From: Elusimicrobiota bacterium
GTDB lineage: Bacteria; Elusimicrobiota; Elusimicrobia; Elusimicrobiales; Elusimicrobiaceae
Direction of reading: 5' to 3'
Length of the DNA stretch: 39,834 bases
Assembly (NCBI GenBank): GCA_023398295.1
Contig: JAEWSL010000009.1
Coordinates: forward strand, 1 to 39,834
In this document: positions 15,642-23,696 of the stretch, piece by piece
Numbering within the stretch: position 1 is the first letter of the stretch
Layout: the number at the start of each line of letters is the position of its first letter
The notes under the pieces: generated by a model
The model's input: only the letters and a program-made list of their open reading frames with translations
Databases searched by the model: none
Told to the model about the DNA's origin: nothing
Program-made: the position numbers and the translations under genes

Positions 15642-16137
15642 GCATAAACTTTTTTCCGACATGGCGGAACTGGTGTCAAAGCAATCCACGTGCTGCCGTC
15701 TTAACGTGGGCGCTGTTTTGGTTAAAGACAGCCGCGTCGTAAGCATAGGCTACAACGGCGTGGCCGCGGGACAAAAACATTGCGAGGATTATTTTAAGGA
15801 ACTTTACGAAACAAAATTTGCCGATAAATATCCCTCCCTTGAAACTTTTTTAACAAGCAAAGAATTTTACGATATGCACGGGCAGTGGTCCAACGACAAC
15901 GAACTCCACGCCGAGCAAAACGCCCTCTTGTTTGCCGCAAAAAGCGGCATTTGCACGGCGGGCGCACATCTTTACGTAACGCTTTCGCCCTGCGTGCACT
16001 GCGCAAAAGTGATAGCGGCCGCCGGCGTCAAAAAAGTTTATTTTAATGAACTTTACGACCGCTCTTGCGAAGGCGTAAATTTCTTAAATAAGATAGGCAT
16101 AGAATGTCTTAAAGTAAGCGAAGCTGAGGATAAATAA
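15631..16137 (+). CDS. dCMP deaminase (ComEB-like)
   Basis: 168 residues from the ATG at 15631, which has GGGGAG about 9 nt upstream. The reading frame extends further upstream only as an overlap with the exporter gene. Zinc and catalytic residues of the cytidine/deoxycytidylate deaminase family are present: His93 and Glu95 in HAEQNAL, and Cys121 and Cys124 in SPCVHC. An insertion of about 30 residues between the first strands and the HAE motif is typical of dCMP deaminases, which make dUMP for dTTP synthesis. It overlaps the ABC exporter gene by 11 bp. Confidence 0.87.
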   Translation: MKNKHKLFSDMAELVSKQSTCCRLNVGAVLVKDSRVVSIGYNGVAAGQKHCEDYFKELYETKFADKYPSLETFLTSKEFYDMHGQWSNDNELHAEQNALLFAAKSGICTAGAHLYVTLSPCVHCAKVIAAAGVKKVYFNELYDRSCEGVNFLNKIGIECLKVSEAEDK

Positions 16138-16182
16138 GATTTTGCAGTTATAAATTTAGTAAAAAATTAAGAGGATAAAATT

Positions 16183-16833
16183 ATGAAACCCAACACAAAT
16201 ACTGCGCAGGCAACCCCTTCTCAGGAAGGTATTATAGATTTGACGTTAAAGCATATTAAAACCCATAAAAAAGCCCTTTTGATAACGGGAGCGGCCGTTT
16301 TGCTTGCAGTCTGCGGTTTTTACGCGTATCAGTATCAGGTAAATAAAAAATATCAAGAGCAGTGGAGCAAATTATTTTTGGCCGAGCTGGATTTTGTATC
16401 CTCGGGCAACGGCTCTCTTTCCGCTATGGAAAATTATGCCAAACAATACGCCGCCACGCCCGCGGGCGCTTACGCCAACTTTGTTTTGGGCAATGCCTAT
16501 TATCAGGCGCAGAAATATAGCGAGGCGCAAAACGCTTTTGAGCAAACCGTAAAATACGGCGCAAAAGAACTTGCGGATATGGCTTCAATATCCTTAATTG
16601 CCACGCAGATAGCCGCCCAGAAATATGACCAAGCTTTAAGCGGCGCGGAAACATTTATCGCCCAAAATCCGACGTATTATTCCATGGGGCAGGTGCATCA
16701 GTATAAAGCCTTGGCGCAGGAATTAAGCGGCAAAAAACAAGACGCCAAAGCCACATACCTGCAGATTAAGGAAAGTTATCCAGAAACTTATTATTCCGTC
16801 TTTGCCGAGATGCGCCTTAACGAACTCGGCTGA
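16183..16833 (+). CDS. YfgM-like membrane-anchored TPR protein
   Basis: 216 residues. A cytoplasmic N-terminus of about 33 residues is followed by one membrane helix (about 34-52, LLITGAAVLLAVCGFYAYQY) and a periplasmic region of tetratricopeptide-like helix pairs (AYANFVLGNAYYQAQKYSEA, then a similar pair near the C-terminus). This layout matches YfgM, an ancillary SecYEG and PpiD partner in periplasmic chaperoning. AGAGGAT 7-9 nt upstream supports the start. It is followed after 17 bp by the DUF6056-like gene. The role is by family resemblance only. Confidence 0.7.
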   Translation: MKPNTNTAQATPSQEGIIDLTLKHIKTHKKALLITGAAVLLAVCGFYAYQYQVNKKYQEQWSKLFLAELDFVSSGNGSLSAMENYAKQYAATPAGAYANFVLGNAYYQAQKYSEAQNAFEQTVKYGAKELADMASISLIATQIAAQKYDQALSGAETFIAQNPTYYSMGQVHQYKALAQELSGKKQDAKATYLQIKESYPETYYSVFAEMRLNELG

Positions 16834-16850
16834 AAATAAATAACGTTTTT

Positions 16851-18182
16851 ATGAAGAAGAATTATTTTATATGGGGCGCAAGCTGCCTTATTTTTTGCGC
16901 GTTTATAGCGGCGCTTTCCTATTGGCTTCCTTACGGCGGCGACGAGTTCTTATTTTATAATTCCGCCTTGAAAGAAACTTTTTTTAACGCCATAGATACT
17001 TTTTTGCATATATCCCCGCGCTTCGGAGCGGTTGCGGGCTGCTTTTTGCTTTATATGGGCAAATGGTCTTTTGTTCTGCTTAATCCTTTAGCGCAGCTGG
17101 GGATAGTTTTTTCGGTTTTTTATCTTGTCTTTCTGCGTCTGCCGGATTTCAAAACTTTACGCGATATCTGGGCTTTTTGCTTTATCCTTTTGGCCTCGGT
17201 ATTTTTTGTTATTACGCCCGACCAAACCGTTTTTTGGATAGGCGGCGCGCTTAATTACAGCTGGACTTTTTTGCTGTTTCTCGTCTTTGCGGGCCAGCTT
17301 AGAAACTTGTGCGAAGGCAACTGCCTGCACGGCGGGCTTTGGGTTTGCGCCGCCGCGGCCGCCGCGGGGTTTTGTTTGGGGATTTCCAATGAAAATAATG
17401 CCCCGCTTTCCTTACTGCTTTTTGGCGGCGTCTGGCTTTTTTTGAAAACGCAGAAGCGCAAAGCCCCCGCCTGGTTTTTATACGCGTTTTTTGCGCTTTG
17501 CGTCGGTCTTGTTTTTATGTTTGCCTCCCCCGCGCTATATATGCGCCTGCGGCAAAATCAAGGGGAAGTTTCTCTATCTTTAGGCCAAATAATATTTTTT
17601 AATATTTATAAATTTGATTTATTTTTCAGGTCCGCCTTTTATCTGCCTTTTATACTGTTTTTTGCGTATATATTTTTCCTGCGGACGCGCTTTAAGGAAG
17701 TGTTAAGAAATAAGAATTTTGTTTTGGCGGTTTTAAGTTTCTGCTTTGCCGTCTGTGCGGCTTTGCCTTTTTTGATTTTGCCCTCTATTACCGCGCGCGT
17801 GTTTTATTCCGCTTCTTTGTTTACTTTGATTTCTTTTTTGTTTTTCCTGAATTATCTCGGCGAAGTTTACAGGAAAGATTTTTATAAAATTATTTTCTAC
17901 GCGTTTTTTGCTTTTGTCGTTTTTAATCTGCCGATGTTTGTTTTCCCTTATTACCATCTGCACGAACAGGATCTAATGCGCTCCGAAATCGTGCGCCAGG
18001 CAAAAGAAAAGGGCTCAAAAGAAGTTTTCTTTCCGGTATATAAAGTTATTTATTCCCCCGTCAAAAATTACAGGATAAATTTCTATAATCCCCCATCGTT
18101 TCTGCAGGAAAATATTTTGAGGCATTATGGGTTGGAGCAGGATACTGTTCTTGTGCTGGAAGAGATTTCCCCCCGCCGTTGA
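16851..18182 (+). CDS. DUF6056-like polytopic membrane protein (possible GT-C glycosyltransferase)
   Basis: 443 residues with about ten hydrophobic segments. Near the N-terminus YGGDEFLFYN places acidic residues in the first extracytoplasmic loop, followed by SPRFGAV, and later WIGGALNYSWTF and GISNENNAPL. This arrangement is seen in DUF6056 and GtrC-like phage and O-antigen glycosyltransferases, which use polyprenyl-phosphate sugars on the periplasmic side. The acidic pair would be the catalytic or metal-binding site. A GtrA/GtrB pair that could supply such a donor is in the window at 37310-38664, though 20 kb away. There is no clear ribosome binding site; the gene probably follows the TPR gene in one transcript. 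Confidence 0.6.
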   Translation: MKKNYFIWGASCLIFCAFIAALSYWLPYGGDEFLFYNSALKETFFNAIDTFLHISPRFGAVAGCFLLYMGKWSFVLLNPLAQLGIVFSVFYLVFLRLPDFKTLRDIWAFCFILLASVFFVITPDQTVFWIGGALNYSWTFLLFLVFAGQLRNLCEGNCLHGGLWVCAAAAAAGFCLGISNENNAPLSLLLFGGVWLFLKTQKRKAPAWFLYAFFALCVGLVFMFASPALYMRLRQNQGEVSLSLGQIIFFNIYKFDLFFRSAFYLPFILFFAYIFFLRTRFKEVLRNKNFVLAVLSFCFAVCAALPFLILPSITARVFYSASLFTLISFLFFLNYLGEVYRKDFYKIIFYAFFAFVVFNLPMFVFPYYHLHEQDLMRSEIVRQAKEKGSKEVFFPVYKVIYSPVKNYRINFYNPPSFLQENILRHYGLEQDTVLVLEEISPRR

Positions 18183-18189
18183 CTAGCGC

Positions 18190-18480
18190 AATTTGGTGTT
18201 AAAGGCAGATATGTCAGGCGCACATTTTTCCATTCTTTTGGTTGTGCGCCTAAGCGCACTCTTGGCAAATAAGCTAAGCAAGGAAAATTCCAAGCTTCGC
18301 ATTTACAATTAAACAGAAGAGTTAAGACGCTGCGCTCCCTTCTTCGTTGGTACGTATCGCTCCGTAAAAATCAAAATTTCCTCCAAATCTGAAAAATCGC
18401 GACAGCTTGGCACAAACGAGCGTCTGACGGACGGCCTCGCGGCTTTGCCGCGCAAGACAAATTTCGCCATTTTTTGATTA
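18190..18480 (-). repeat. Dispersed modular repeat, locus C
   Basis: About 290 bp, homologous in blocks to locus D (29377-29660) in the same orientation. Read on the minus strand it has CGATTTTTCAGATTTG, ACCAACGAAGAAGGGAGC, CTGTTTAATTGTAAATGCG followed by AAGCTTGG, the hairpin GTGCGC-ttag-GCGCAC, CCAAAAGAATGGAAAAA and TTAACACC. An open frame at 18309-18497 runs through it but has no counterpart in the other copies. Confidence 0.75.
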
Positions 18481-18490
18481 CAAAAATTTG

Positions 18491-18519
18491 TTGACAAAAG
18501 GATTATAAATATTTATAAT
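18491..18519 (+). promoter_or_regulatory. Consensus sigma-70 promoter of the lipoprotein unit
   Basis: TTGACA (18491-18496), exactly 17 bp, TATAAT (18514-18519): both hexamers match the consensus fully. It drives the two genes at 18634 and 19293. A promoter this strong is usually held down, and a perfect palindrome covers its spacer and -10. Confidence 0.85.
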
Positions 18520-18522
18520 CCT
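18499..18522. promoter_or_regulatory. 24-bp perfect palindromic operator over the promoter
   Basis: The half-site AGGATTATAAAT (18499-18510) is followed directly by its exact complement (18511-18522). It spans the spacer and the whole -10 box, so a bound dimer would block RNA polymerase. No regulator gene is adjacent. Confidence 0.7.
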
Positions 18523-18583
18523 GGGAACAAAACAATAATATATAGACAGTAGTAAAACTAGTAAATATACTATACGGTATGAG

Positions 18584-18604
18584 TAACCCCGTTTATCGGG
18601 GTTA
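18584..18604 (+). promoter_or_regulatory. Leader hairpin of the lipoprotein unit
   Basis: TAACCCCG and CGGGGTTA form an 8-bp stem with a TTTAT loop in the ~105-nt leader. No T-run follows, so it is more likely an mRNA-stabilising structure than an attenuator. Confidence 0.45.
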
Positions 18605-18633
18605 GAAAATAAAAAGTATGTTTAGGGGGCAAT

Positions 18634-19281
18634 ATGAAAAAGATATCCGTACCGATTGTTTTTGCGGTCTTGGGCTGCGTAACGCTGCTATGCGCTTGCA
18701 CTCATATTCCGACGGATATAAAAAAGGCTTCGGCGCAGCAGGCTAAAGATCTTGCAGAGTTTGAAACAAAGCTTAAAGAACAGGATTTGGGCACGAAATG
18801 TTTTGAATCGCTGAAGGCGTCCTTGGACATGGAGGAAAAATTGGAAAAGGACGCAAAAGAAGTGCAGACCATGATAAACGAACACTTTTTGGATAATATG
18901 GAACTGGCCCTGACCTTAAAAGACAAGAAAGAAGCCGCAGAGGAGCAAGCAAAGGCCATAAGTCTTATGACTGAGCAGACTATAGCCCTGCAGACCATTT
19001 TGGTCAAAATGCGCGCATATACCGAGGAGGAAAGAAATAAATGTAAGAATGCGCTTGAAACTGTCCAGGAAATCGTGCACTCTTTTTCCGTTTCGCAGGC
19101 GGAACTTAATAAATTTATCCAAGCCGATGCCAGAACGCCTATGGAAGAATTCCTGCTTAATTTAATTGTCGGCACGTTTCTGGAGGGAAAAATTCAAGTG
19201 CTGACTTCGGATATGCAAAATAAAATGTTGGAGTTTTCTAAGGAAATGCAGGCCGTTATGGATACCACAAAACAAAAATAG
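18634..19281 (+). CDS. Coiled-coil lipoprotein of unknown function
   Basis: 215 residues. A signal peptide ends in the lipobox L-C-A-C with lipidated Cys22. Almost all of the mature protein is predicted helical and charged (long heptad-like runs, e.g. EAAEEQAKAISLMTEQTIAL), so a periplasmic coiled coil anchored to a membrane. AGGGGG 6 nt before the ATG. First gene of a two-gene unit with the helical protein at 19293 (11-bp gap), under a consensus promoter with a palindromic operator. The layout suggests an inducible envelope response; nothing identifies the family. Confidence 0.75.
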   Translation: MKKISVPIVFAVLGCVTLLCACTHIPTDIKKASAQQAKDLAEFETKLKEQDLGTKCFESLKASLDMEEKLEKDAKEVQTMINEHFLDNMELALTLKDKKEAAEEQAKAISLMTEQTIALQTILVKMRAYTEEERNKCKNALETVQEIVHSFSVSQAELNKFIQADARTPMEEFLLNLIVGTFLEGKIQVLTSDMQNKMLEFSKEMQAVMDTTKQK

Positions 19282-19292
19282 GGGGGCGTCCT

Positions 19293-19661
19293 ATGCAGGA
19301 ACTTATAAGAGAATCACAAATGATGCTGAGGACTTATCAGTCGGACCATGGATGTTTAAAGAAAATGATTGACGGCGAAACTAATGAAAAAAAGAAAAGG
19401 GAATTAATCTCGGAGTACAGAAGAATCGGAAGCGAAATTGTTAACTTAAGAATGAAAATTATGGAGCTTGAACACAGCGCAAGAATGACAACTTTTGATC
19501 CAAACGGACTACGCCAGTTTGCCCGTTCCGTCGCGGCGCATACGATTGAAACCCAGAAGGCCATTAACAACTATACCGATTCCGTAAAAAGCGCTCAATG
19601 TTTAGCCTCGCGCATCTTTTCGGCGTGGAATCTTATTGCCAGTATTTTGGCTAAAATATAA
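19293..19661 (+). CDS. Small helical protein, partner of the coiled-coil lipoprotein
   Basis: 122 residues with no signal peptide. A first charged helical half (MIDGETNEKKKRELISEYRR) is followed by a second half ending in a mildly hydrophobic helix (SRIFSAWNLIASILAKI), possibly membrane-associated. AGGGGGG lies about 8 nt before the ATG, overlapping the end of the preceding gene's stop region. It is not recognised. The tight spacing and shared terminator at 19675 imply joint expression with the lipoprotein. Confidence 0.65.
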   Translation: MQELIRESQMMLRTYQSDHGCLKKMIDGETNEKKKRELISEYRRIGSEIVNLRMKIMELEHSARMTTFDPNGLRQFARSVAAHTIETQKAINNYTDSVKSAQCLASRIFSAWNLIASILAKI

Positions 19662-19674
19662 CGCAAAAAGTTAA

Positions 19675-19698
19675 GGCCGCCGCAGCGCGGCCTCTTTT
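19675..19698 (+). terminator. Terminator of the lipoprotein unit
   Basis: GGCCGC-cgcagc-GCGGCC followed by TCTTTT. Outer ACGCAAAA and TTTTGCGT extend the stem. It lies 13 bp after the stop codon at 19661. Confidence 0.8.
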
Positions 19699-19817
19699 GC
19701 GTAAATCTGCGTATACGGAAAATCCAAGTATGCGCGCGTTTCTTTTGTTGTGTGAAAACCTTGCGCGCGGTATAAAATTTTCATAAACTCTAATTATGTT
19801 ATTATCAGGGGAAAAAG

Positions 19818-20282
19818 ATGAAAAAAGGTTTTACTTTAATTGAATTGCTGGTCGTAGTCTTAATAATAGCCATACTGGCCGCTATTGCGCTACCGCAGTA
19901 CAGAAAATCGGTTGAAAAAACCGTCATAGCCGAAGCCGTTGAAAACTTGCGCTCCATTGCGCAGGCAAACCAGCGTTATTATATGGCCGTAGGCGCTTAT
20001 GCGGGCGCAAATGATATTGATTCTTTGGATATAACTATTCCGGGCGATATTTACAGCAGCGGCGGATATAACAGGAAAGAAACGAAATATTTTATTTATG
20101 CCCCCAACGGCACTACTACCCTGACGTGGCTTTCCGTCGCCCAGAGAAAACCTTATGGTCAGCGTTATTATTTAGCCATAAGAGCGGCCGATCCGACAAA
20201 AGTGGTATGTAACGCCTATGGCGATATAACCGCCGTTCAGCAAAAACTCTGCGATGAAATAAATGCAAAAGGCAGTCTATAA
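19818..20282 (+). CDS. Type IV pilin-like protein, copy 5
   Basis: 154 residues, the shortest of the five. MKKG leader, then FTLIELLVVVLIIAILAAIAL with Glu at +5, and PQYRKSVEK in place of the PQYQ-M/L-A of the others. The C-terminal part has only two Cys. It also keeps the family motifs RYYMAVGAY and LDI-x-P. AGGGGAAAAAG lies just upstream. It belongs to a third subgroup and is not adjacent to any dispersed repeat, though its upstream TAAACTCTAA-type block resembles that of copy 4. Confidence 0.92.
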   Translation: MKKGFTLIELLVVVLIIAILAAIALPQYRKSVEKTVIAEAVENLRSIAQANQRYYMAVGAYAGANDIDSLDITIPGDIYSSGGYNRKETKYFIYAPNGTTTLTWLSVAQRKPYGQRYYLAIRAADPTKVVCNAYGDITAVQQKLCDEINAKGSL

Positions 20283-20297
20283 TCCCGTCCGATTTTT

Positions 20298-20407
20298 TAA
20301 TTTGTCTGCGGAGACAAGAAAGCAGCGCGGCGGCGATACCCAAAAAAATCTAATCAGGTATTAGCGCGAATAATAAAGCGTTAGTTTCTAATTTGTCTGC
20401 GGAGACA
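20298..20407. repeat. Duplicated 19-bp sequence at the sir2 3' end
   Basis: TAATTTGTCTGCGGAGACA occurs at 20298-20316 and 20389-20407. The second copy contains the last codons and stop of sir2; the first encodes the same SPQTN-stop on the minus strand. Each copy forms a small TGTCT-gcgg-AGACA hairpin. Confidence 0.6.
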
Positions 20408-21158
20408 GAAAAAGTTCTTTTTCCAGGGCGGCAAAAAACGAGCTTGCTTTTTCTTCAAAATAAAAATCGCTTACCGCGCCCGTATAGGTTGAGGGCAGGG
20501 TATTTACTTCAATTATCGTCGCGGGCGGCGTTTTTTGCTTGGCGATAAGCGGCATGCTGCAGGCGGGCATAACCTCGCCCGAAGTGCCTATTACAAGCAT
20601 AACGTCGCTCTGCGCGGCAAGTTCTAAAGAGGCGGAGTAGACCTGTGGATTTATCCCCTCGCCGTAAAAAACAAAATCGGGTTTTAACACCCCGCCGCAC
20701 GAGCACTGCGGCAGGACCGCGCTTAAGTCAAAACTGTCAACGGAATACCTTTTTGCGCAGCGCGTGCATACTAAATAATTTATTGTGCCGTGGAACTCCT
20801 GCACGTTTTTGCTGCCCGCGCGCTGGTGCAAATAATCAATATTCTGCGTTATAACGCCTTTCAAAAAACCTTCTTTTTCCATACGCGCAAGGACTTGATG
20901 GGCTTTGTTGGGCGCGGCTTTGCCCATGGAGTTAAAAAATATCTTTTTCATCTCGTTCCACGACTTAAGCGGGTTGGCGTAAAAAAAGTCAATTTCAATA
21001 AATTTAGGATCGTATTTTTCCCAAAGGCCGCCTGCGCCGCGAAAGGGCGGTATGCCGCTTTCAACCGAAATGCCCGCCCCGCTGAATGCGGTTGCAAATT
21101 TTGCGTTTTTAATTATCCGCGCAACTTCTTTAACGTCGGTTTTTACATTGTTTTTCAT
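20388..21158 (-). CDS. Sir2-family NAD-dependent protein deacylase
   Basis: 256 residues from the ATG at 21158. The frame is open further upstream to 21233, but a weak GGGA precedes 21158 and the family starts here. GAGISVESGIPPFRG binds NAD, QNIDYLHQRAG and the FHG catalytic His follow, and a zinc site is formed by CTRC and CSCGG. It is a class III deacetylase or desuccinylase that uses NAD to remove acyl groups from lysines. It follows pyk by 34 bp on the same strand and probably shares its transcript. Confidence 0.9.
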   Translation of the reverse strand: MKNNVKTDVKEVARIIKNAKFATAFSGAGISVESGIPPFRGAGGLWEKYDPKFIEIDFFYANPLKSWNEMKKIFFNSMGKAAPNKAHQVLARMEKEGFLKGVITQNIDYLHQRAGSKNVQEFHGTINYLVCTRCAKRYSVDSFDLSAVLPQCSCGGVLKPDFVFYGEGINPQVYSASLELAAQSDVMLVIGTSGEVMPACSMPLIAKQKTPPATIIEVNTLPSTYTGAVSDFYFEEKASSFFAALEKELFLSPQTN

Positions 21159-21192
21159 AAAATTCCCGCGGCAAGCGGCAGATTTTTTAAGT

Positions 21193-22614
21193 CTAGACGG
21201 TAATAATATAAAGAAGATTTGTATCCCCGGCAACGCCCAGCGGTATGCCGGCTGTTATAACCACTTTCTTGCCCTTTTCTATGCCGTATTTTTGGGCGGC
21301 TTGACGCGCGTAATTTTCTATATCTTCAAACTTGTTAAGCTTATTTATAATCTGCGCGCTTACCCCCCAGACAAGCGACATTTTGCGCGCCGTATCAATA
21401 CGCGGCGTAAGCGAAACTATATCGGCGCAGGGCCGCTGGCGCGCCGTGCGCAGCGTGGTGGTGCCGGTGTCGGTAAAATTTATTATGAGGTCGGCCGTTT
21501 CAAGCAGGTGGGCGGCCGCGTGCGCGCCTGCGGTAATGGCGTAGGAGGTGTCTTTTACGAAAGGCTCGCTTGAAGTTAACTGCATATTTTTGGCAAAAGA
21601 GGCGTCTTCTTCCACGGTGGCAATTATTCTGCTCATCGTGCGCAGGGACTCAAGCGGGTGTTTGCCGTTTGCCGTTTCGGCGGAAAGCATTACGGCGTCA
21701 ACGCCTTCAAAGACGGCGTTTGCCACGTCGCTTGCCTCCGCGCGCGTCGGCGTGACGTTGTAAATCATAGACTCAAGCATCTGCGTTGCCACTATCACGG
21801 GTTTGCCCGCGCGGCGGCAGGCTGTTATTATCCCGCGTTGGATTATCGGCACGCGCTCGGGCGCGGTTTCAACGCCAAGGTCGCCCCTGGCGACCATAAT
21901 TGCGTCGGAATACTCAATAATTTTATCCAGATGTTCAAGGGCCTGCGGTTTTTCTATTTTGGATATTATCCCCGTTTTTGTTTTAATAAGACTGCGCGCC
22001 AGCAAAATATCCTGCGGGTTTTGTACGAAGGATAAAGCAAACCAGTCAATGTCCAAATTAAGCTTGTTTACCTGTTCTATATAAGAGCGGTCGCGCTCCG
22101 TAAGGGCCGATATCGGCAAAGATACGTCGGGCACGTTTACGCCTTTATGATTTGAAAGTTCGCCGCCGTTTATAACGGTCGTTATGATTTTATCGGGGGA
22201 AACTTCCTCCACGCGCACGCGGATAAGCCCGTCGTTAAAAAGCAGGATATGCCCCTTTTGTACGGCGGAAAAAATTTCTTTATGCGGAAGCTGCACGCGC
22301 GTGCTGTCGCCGGCCTGCGCGTTTAAGTCCAAGGTAAAAATCTGCCCGTCTTTTAAGGTTACCGCGCCGTCCTTAAAGACGCCTACGCGCAGTTTTGGCC
22401 CCTGCAAGTCAAAGAAAACGCCCAAAGAGCCGCGATATTTATCTTCCACGGCGCGCGCCAGTTTTAGTTTGCGGGCATTTTCTTCCACGTCGGCGTGGCT
22501 TAAGTTAAAACGAAATACGTTTGCCCCCGCAAGGTACATTTGCTCAAGCAGGGTTTCCCTGCCTTCAAGGGAGCCTACGGTAGCTACTATTTTGCAGGCA
22601 TTGCTTTTATTCAT
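21193..22614 (-). CDS. pyk: Pyruvate kinase
   Basis: 473 residues from the ATG at 22614; the frame upstream to 22665 is not family-like. Active-site blocks are all present: VATVGSLEG, NLSHAD, DLQGPKLRVG, the catalytic ISKIEKPQAL and MVARGDLGVE, and ATQMLESM; a C-terminal regulatory domain follows from about residue 350. It makes pyruvate and ATP from PEP and ADP, and its PEP use links it to the PTS. There is no Shine-Dalgarno sequence; TATTAT ends 8 nt before the ATG, again suggesting a very short leader. Confidence 0.95.
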   Translation of the reverse strand: MNKSNACKIVATVGSLEGRETLLEQMYLAGANVFRFNLSHADVEENARKLKLARAVEDKYRGSLGVFFDLQGPKLRVGVFKDGAVTLKDGQIFTLDLNAQAGDSTRVQLPHKEIFSAVQKGHILLFNDGLIRVRVEEVSPDKIITTVINGGELSNHKGVNVPDVSLPISALTERDRSYIEQVNKLNLDIDWFALSFVQNPQDILLARSLIKTKTGIISKIEKPQALEHLDKIIEYSDAIMVARGDLGVETAPERVPIIQRGIITACRRAGKPVIVATQMLESMIYNVTPTRAEASDVANAVFEGVDAVMLSAETANGKHPLESLRTMSRIIATVEEDASFAKNMQLTSSEPFVKDTSYAITAGAHAAAHLLETADLIINFTDTGTTTLRTARQRPCADIVSLTPRIDTARKMSLVWGVSAQIINKLNKFEDIENYARQAAQKYGIEKGKKVVITAGIPLGVAGDTNLLYIITV

Positions 22615-22779
22615 AAGTATAATAATAGCAAATTGAGAGGGGGCGCTCAAATGCCCTTTTGTCAAAAAAATACAAAAAAACTTGCAATTTGAGTATAAGA
22701 ATTTCTAGAATTTGTAAAGCGGGCAACGGTTAGGTTTGCGATAAAACATACGCTTCTTTTTTAAGGGGGTTTTGTCTTT

Positions 22780-23625
22780 ATGAGAGCATTTATTCTAGGA
22801 CTTTTGGTTTTATGCCTGCTTGCGTTCGGGGGTTATTGGTATATTGTTAACCACACCCAAAACGGCGCGCAGGATATCAAAGAATTTATAGCGCCTTATG
22901 TCCTTGCCGTAAAAGAAGGGGACGGTGCCAAGAAATATAACAGGGGCGATGCCCAAAACGAGGCTTTTGTTTTTAACGACGCTTTATCGTCCAAATTATA
23001 CAGCGTGGAGGGCAGTTCCTCTACTGCGGCTGCGGGCGCCCCGGCCGCCGACACGGAAGTGCTTTTGGACGGCGGAACTAAACCCGATTATGTAACAGTT
23101 TCAAATAAGAAGTTTTCGGCAAGAGCGTTAAGTGATAATGCAAAACTCATTGCCGCCGTGGTAACCGGCAAACTTGAGGAAGTGCAAAAAACACTTGGCG
23201 GCGGGGCAAAGGCGGATAATGTAAAAGACGGGGAAGAATCCTCCCTGTTTGCCGCAATTGAGGCAAACGATCCGTCCATAATAAGGCTGCTTTTGGAAAA
23301 AGGCGCCCCCGTAAACAGGAAAAATAAAGCGGGACAAATGCCGCTTAACGTCGCCGCGCAAAAGAAGTTTAAGAACAAAGGCGATGCTGAAAAATCAGAT
23401 AGTATTTTGGGCATGCTGCTTGATTTCGGGGCCGATATCAACAGTAAAGATAAAGAAGGCATGACGCCCCTTATGCTGGCTTGCGTTAACGGACGTACGG
23501 ACGGGCTAAAACTTTTGCTTTCCCGCGGCGCAGATAAAGACGCCTATGACGATAGGGCGCGTACCGCGCTTGATATGGCAAAAGAAATGAAATTGAGGAA
23601 TTGCCAAAATTTGTTAAATAAATAA
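22780..23625 (+). CDS. Membrane-anchored ankyrin-repeat protein
   Basis: 281 residues. One N-terminal membrane helix (about 3-23), an extracytoplasmic linker rich in Ala, Ser and Thr, and then three to four ankyrin repeats from about residue 125 (SIIRLLLEKGAPVNRKNKAG, then ILGMLLDFGADINSKDKEG, then GLKLLLSRGADKDAYDDRA). Ankyrin stacks bind proteins; this one would face the periplasm. AAGGGGG lies about 10 nt before the ATG. It is followed by the ankyrin lipoprotein at 23697, so the two may act together. No enzymatic domain is visible. Confidence 0.85.
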   Translation: MRAFILGLLVLCLLAFGGYWYIVNHTQNGAQDIKEFIAPYVLAVKEGDGAKKYNRGDAQNEAFVFNDALSSKLYSVEGSSSTAAAGAPAADTEVLLDGGTKPDYVTVSNKKFSARALSDNAKLIAAVVTGKLEEVQKTLGGGAKADNVKDGEESSLFAAIEANDPSIIRLLLEKGAPVNRKNKAGQMPLNVAAQKKFKNKGDAEKSDSILGMLLDFGADINSKDKEGMTPLMLACVNGRTDGLKLLLSRGADKDAYDDRARTALDMAKEMKLRNCQNLLNK

Positions 23626-23696
23626 AAAACTTTTCAGCGGACTTTTAAGGCGGTTATTTCCTTAGATATTCTTAAGAAAAGGGAGAAATGTAAATT

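Noticed and set aside
18309..18497. Open frame of 62 residues on the minus strand
   Set aside because: Lies in dispersed repeat locus C; the matching region in locus D does not keep the frame.
22184..22636. Antisense frame of 150 residues within pyk
   Set aside because: Shadow of pyruvate kinase, no ribosome binding site or family resemblance.
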